From Prevotella sp. UBA2755 (GTDB taxonomy: Bacteria > Bacteroidota > Bacteroidia > Bacteroidales > Bacteroidaceae): a DNA stretch of 16,156 nt. A program made the position numbers and the translations under genes. Every line of letters starts with the position of its first letter. Positions within the stretch are counted from its first letter, which is position 1. The DNA lies in contig DEJF01000043.1 in assembly GCA_002353225.1 (NCBI GenBank), positions 1-16,156 on the forward strand. The letters run 5' to 3'. Below are positions 13,577 to 16,156 of this stretch, in pieces. Under the pieces are notes generated by a model, which made no database searches, was not told where the DNA came from, and saw only the letters and a program-made list of their open reading frames with translations.

Positions 13577-15139
13577 TTAGTTGAGATGCAAATAATACAG
13601 GCGCTCATTATTGCTTAGGTATAGTTTCCCTCCGGTGATTCCTACGTTCCGTACGGGAATGGTTAGTTGAATCTCTGGGAAACCTTGAAGGGATACAAGC
13701 CATATATCCTGCCGATGGCTGGTAGGCGAATAAATACACATTCGGTCCCCAACCTTGCAAAGAGGCCAATAAAGAGAATAGGCAGGGAAACTTTCAGATA
13801 TCCTTAAATTTCTGTCAACCATGAAAATGTCTCCTTTTTCTGTAATTACTGGGAAGAAGGTGCCATCCGTAGCAATAACATCAAACATGCTTTTAAGATT
13901 ATAGTAAGTATATACTGGCTGAGTGATAATAGCACTTAACTGACCATGTTTCTTCACATCCCATGGTGAGACCGTTACGGTAGAATCATCAAGTTCATGC
14001 TTATAGGTCAGCCCGTCATCAAAGAGCATGAAAGCTCCATAAGGATTGAGAACGACATCTTCAACCATGTCCTTCTTCAAACTCAGCATATTCATAAACT
14101 GGCATGCTCCAGTACGCTTGTCAAAGGCTGCAATAAACGGGCGTCCCATCTTTGTGCGCTGCTGTCCGTTCTTCAGACCATAGCCCAGATTGAACATATA
14201 AAGAGTACTATCGTTATATACTAGTTGCGAAAAGGCAGAGGTCTTTGGTGGAAACTGATGACTCCAAACAATATTCATTGATTTATCCAGACAGACCACT
14301 TTTTCTCGGTCGGCGAAGTAATAGAGTGAATCATCTTGAACGACATTGGAATGTAGATGATTGATGACATTCTTGCCTACAAATCCCACCGGATAGGTTG
14401 TATAGCCTGTTGCCAATGCCCCTGCTATGGCACCGGCAACTATTCCCAGTCCCTGCAAAAGGGCACCCTTGATATCGCTTACTCCCGTTTTGGCTTTGTA
14501 GATACAAACTTCACCTGTACGGATGTTCAAGCGGTTCAAGTGGTCTGCAACAACAATCCAGTGTACAGAATCTTCACGTATAACATTGTTCCAACCCCAG
14601 TTCTTGTCGTGTGGAATTCTTGTGGTCCATAATTGTTGACCCGTTATCATATCGTAGCCACTCAGTTTACTTGATCTTGGTCCGGAATAGCCAAGTACAA
14701 TATTGGTGGAATCGTCATATTGAACGGGAAAGAATTTGCCTTGCCAGCGGACATGACCAGTATTTGGATCAAGCATACAAAACTTATTCCCCTTGGAGAT
14801 GGCTACCCCTGCTTTCGTGCAATAAACAGAAGAATTCCCATAGTTAAATGGGTAAGTCCACAATAATTTGGAATCCTTTATGCTAAACGCACCGATCTCT
14901 CCTTTAAACTCCAGCCATTTCCCACTTTTTGTAGTCTCCCGGAATTTAAGCAACATATAGTTAAGTCCTGGTTCGATAACAACATCATCTATCCTACGTC
15001 CAAAAGACTGGCTCTCTGCCATCACTACCGTACTGTCAATGGTCAGACCAATAGCGACAGTGCTTGTGCTGTCAGCCATAACAGATGAACATGTCAGAAA
15101 TAATAGAAAAAGAAGATAGTTCTTGAAATACTTTTTCAT
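13577..15139 (-). CDS. Secreted PQQ-type beta-propeller protein of unknown function
   Basis: A 520-aa protein with a signal peptide (1-22, cut after VMA). It carries repeated blades of the PQQ-like type: AFSIKDSKLLWTYPF at 84-98, CMLDPNTGHVRWQGKF at 121-136, GYDMITGQQLWTTRI at 161-175, and later CLDKSMNIVWSHQF and AAFDKRTGACQF. Such propellers often bind protein partners rather than PQQ itself. Between blades, at about 224-255, is a hydrophobic Gly/Ala-rich stretch (GIVAGAIAGALATGY) that looks like a glycine-zipper membrane hairpin rather than a blade. The gene starts 37 bp after the outer-membrane barrel gene and has no promoter of its own that I can see, so the two probably form an operon. 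I cannot name a function. Confidence 0.8.
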   Translation of the reverse strand: MKKYFKNYLLFLLFLTCSSVMADSTSTVAIGLTIDSTVVMAESQSFGRRIDDVVIEPGLNYMLLKFRETTKSGKWLEFKGEIGAFSIKDSKLLWTYPFNYGNSSVYCTKAGVAISKGNKFCMLDPNTGHVRWQGKFFPVQYDDSTNIVLGYSGPRSSKLSGYDMITGQQLWTTRIPHDKNWGWNNVIREDSVHWIVVADHLNRLNIRTGEVCIYKAKTGVSDIKGALLQGLGIVAGAIAGALATGYTTYPVGFVGKNVINHLHSNVVQDDSLYYFADREKVVCLDKSMNIVWSHQFPPKTSAFSQLVYNDSTLYMFNLGYGLKNGQQRTKMGRPFIAAFDKRTGACQFMNMLSLKKDMVEDVVLNPYGAFMLFDDGLTYKHELDDSTVTVSPWDVKKHGQLSAIITQPVYTYYNLKSMFDVIATDGTFFPVITEKGDIFMVDRNLRISESFPAYSLYWPLCKVGDRMCIYSPTSHRQDIWLVSLQGFPEIQLTIPVRNVGITGGKLYLSNNERLYYLHLN

Positions 15140-15176
15140 ATTTTATTGTTATAAGCAAGTAGTGTGCCCACTGGAT

Positions 15177-15878
15177 TTACAAGTGGAAGCGGTAGCCTAG
15201 TGTGAAACTGAAGTAACGGTTGCGCACGTCCTCTGGATTTTCCGTATTATCGATTTTTGTCAGACCGAAATAGTAGCGGGCATCCAGCACTACATTCTTG
15301 TATTCGTAGGAAAGCCCGACAGGAATACCGAAGTCAACGGACTTGCAGACTTTGGTAGCCTTCATGCCATTCTTTGTGGAGTTGAAATCCAACTCTACCA
15401 ATCGGCTTGTCTCAACAGGTACTGCATATATCTCTGTTGTCGACTCCAACTCACTGCTCAAACAGAATCCCACTTGAATTCCTGCTTTGACGGCAAGTCC
15501 CTTAACCCCTGGAATATACGCATTGGCAAGCAAAGGAAGATTGAGATATTGGGATTTTATCTTACCATCGATTTTAGTCACTACATCAAAATCACCTTGT
15601 GCCTGATTAACGCGCTGTTGCTCAAATTTGTCAATCTTCGCACCTTGTTGTGAGTAAAGAGCACCCAACGAGACACCTAACCAGTCATTCACTCCATACT
15701 CTGCCTCCACTCCAGCAGTGAAGCCCACCTTGTTTTTATATAAGTCGCTAACACCTCCACTTAAACCAGCAACATTGATACCAGCGATAGGTTTGATAGA
15801 GAACTTTCCTTGTGGATTCTGTGCTTTCATCGCAATAGTGCAGCAAACCAATGCTGCCAATAAACATAACTTTTTCAT
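15177..15878 (-). CDS. Outer-membrane beta-barrel protein (porin-like)
   Basis: A 233-aa protein with a signal peptide (1-20, cut after MKAQ) followed by alternating amphipathic strands typical of small Bacteroidetes outer-membrane barrels (PF13568-like). Features are FSIKPIAGINVAG at the first strand, repeated GLSYEYKNVVLDARYYFGLTKI and LGYRFHL at the end, and an aromatic residue (F231) third from the C-terminus, as in many barrel proteins. The MKKLCLL start is chosen over an in-frame ATG 54 bases upstream because it begins the signal peptide. It is the first gene of the probable barrel-propeller operon. It could be a channel, adhesin or structural protein. Confidence 0.85.
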   Translation of the reverse strand: MKKLCLLAALVCCTIAMKAQNPQGKFSIKPIAGINVAGLSGGVSDLYKNKVGFTAGVEAEYGVNDWLGVSLGALYSQQGAKIDKFEQQRVNQAQGDFDVVTKIDGKIKSQYLNLPLLANAYIPGVKGLAVKAGIQVGFCLSSELESTTEIYAVPVETSRLVELDFNSTKNGMKATKVCKSVDFGIPVGLSYEYKNVVLDARYYFGLTKIDNTENPEDVRNRYFSFTLGYRFHL

Positions 15879-15921
15879 TGTATTATTCCTTTCTTTACAT
15901 GTGTATTGTTCAATGATGCTG

Positions 15922-15952
15922 CAAAGGTACACTTTTTATCTTATCCAACAAA
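15922..15952 (-). promoter_or_regulatory. Promoter of the barrel-propeller operon
   Basis: On the minus strand TACCTTTG (15922-15929) has TTTG (15949-15952) exactly 19 nt upstream. This is the same architecture as the CotH promoter. The leader is about 37 nt. Confidence 0.85.
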
Positions 15953-16026
15953 ATATTTGGACAGGAAAGTGAATCAACGAGAGTCCCCGTTTTTGCGAAG
16001 GACTTTTACCCTCATCCGGATAATAC

Positions 16027-16106
16027 TTTACGTCGTTTCCGATAAAGGTTTTCCCCTATAAAGGATTAAGGTTTACTATCGAAAACTTTATCGGAAACGA
16101 TGTAAA
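16027..16106. repeat. Imperfect 27-bp inverted repeat near the window end
   Basis: 16027-16053 and 16081-16106 are reverse complements apart from one substitution and one missing base, with a 27-nt spacer. The shared core is TTTCCGATAAAG against CTTTATCGGAAA. No gene is visible from 15960 to the end. It could be a terminator of a gene beyond the window (no T tract seen), a REP-like palindrome, or the end of a small mobile element. Confidence 0.75.
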
Positions 16107-16156
16107 CCTTGATTCTTTTCAAGATTGGACTGCCATGCTACTGGTGACGTGATTCT

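Overview
The window looks like chromosomal DNA of a Bacteroidales bacterium, most likely Prevotellaceae. The clues are repeated TAnnTTTG promoter elements preceded by TTG/TTTG about 19-20 nt upstream, secreted proteins ending in the Prevotella-like GIYI/VYI..GKK tail, a BT4734/VirE-type primase-helicase, an HU-like protein of the Bacteroidetes class, and an OmpA/porin-like barrel. This placement comes from gene style and was not tested by a search.

Region 1 (1-5.8 kb) is accessory. A 701-aa primase-helicase gene (VirE/VapE type) sits between two near-perfect 105-bp inverted repeats (1-105 and 2523-2627). The right arm fills the space between the gene's stop codon and the stop codon of a convergent m5C DNA methyltransferase. 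Next to it is a coupled restriction endonuclease gene (EcoO109I/PmeII-like), forming a type II restriction-modification pair. An HU-like DNA-binding protein follows. The R-M genes look more AT-rich than the primase-helicase and HU-like genes on either side. This suggests the R-M pair was captured between two genes that often travel together in Bacteroidales. No transposase or integrase is visible, so how the repeat-bounded unit moves or is maintained is unknown.

Region 2 (5.9-10.1 kb) is carbohydrate-related. A secreted GH13 alpha-amylase with a C-terminal starch-binding module is on the plus strand. Two overlapping glycosyltransferase genes (GT4, then GT2) face it from the minus strand. The GT2 gene carries a GC-rich palindrome that adds about 13 codons in frame.

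Region 3 (10.1-10.6 kb) has no protein gene, but it holds a good promoter, several stable hairpins and a strong terminator in order. It is best read as an independent small RNA gene of about 300 nt.

Region 4 (10.6-16.2 kb) is a minus-strand cell-surface group: an outer-membrane beta-barrel protein, a PQQ-type beta-propeller protein, a CotH-family kinase-like secreted protein, and a 44-aa protein whose start codon overlaps the CotH stop codon. The barrel and propeller genes probably share one promoter; CotH and the small protein share another. The last 200 bases contain no gene but do hold an imperfect 27-bp inverted repeat.
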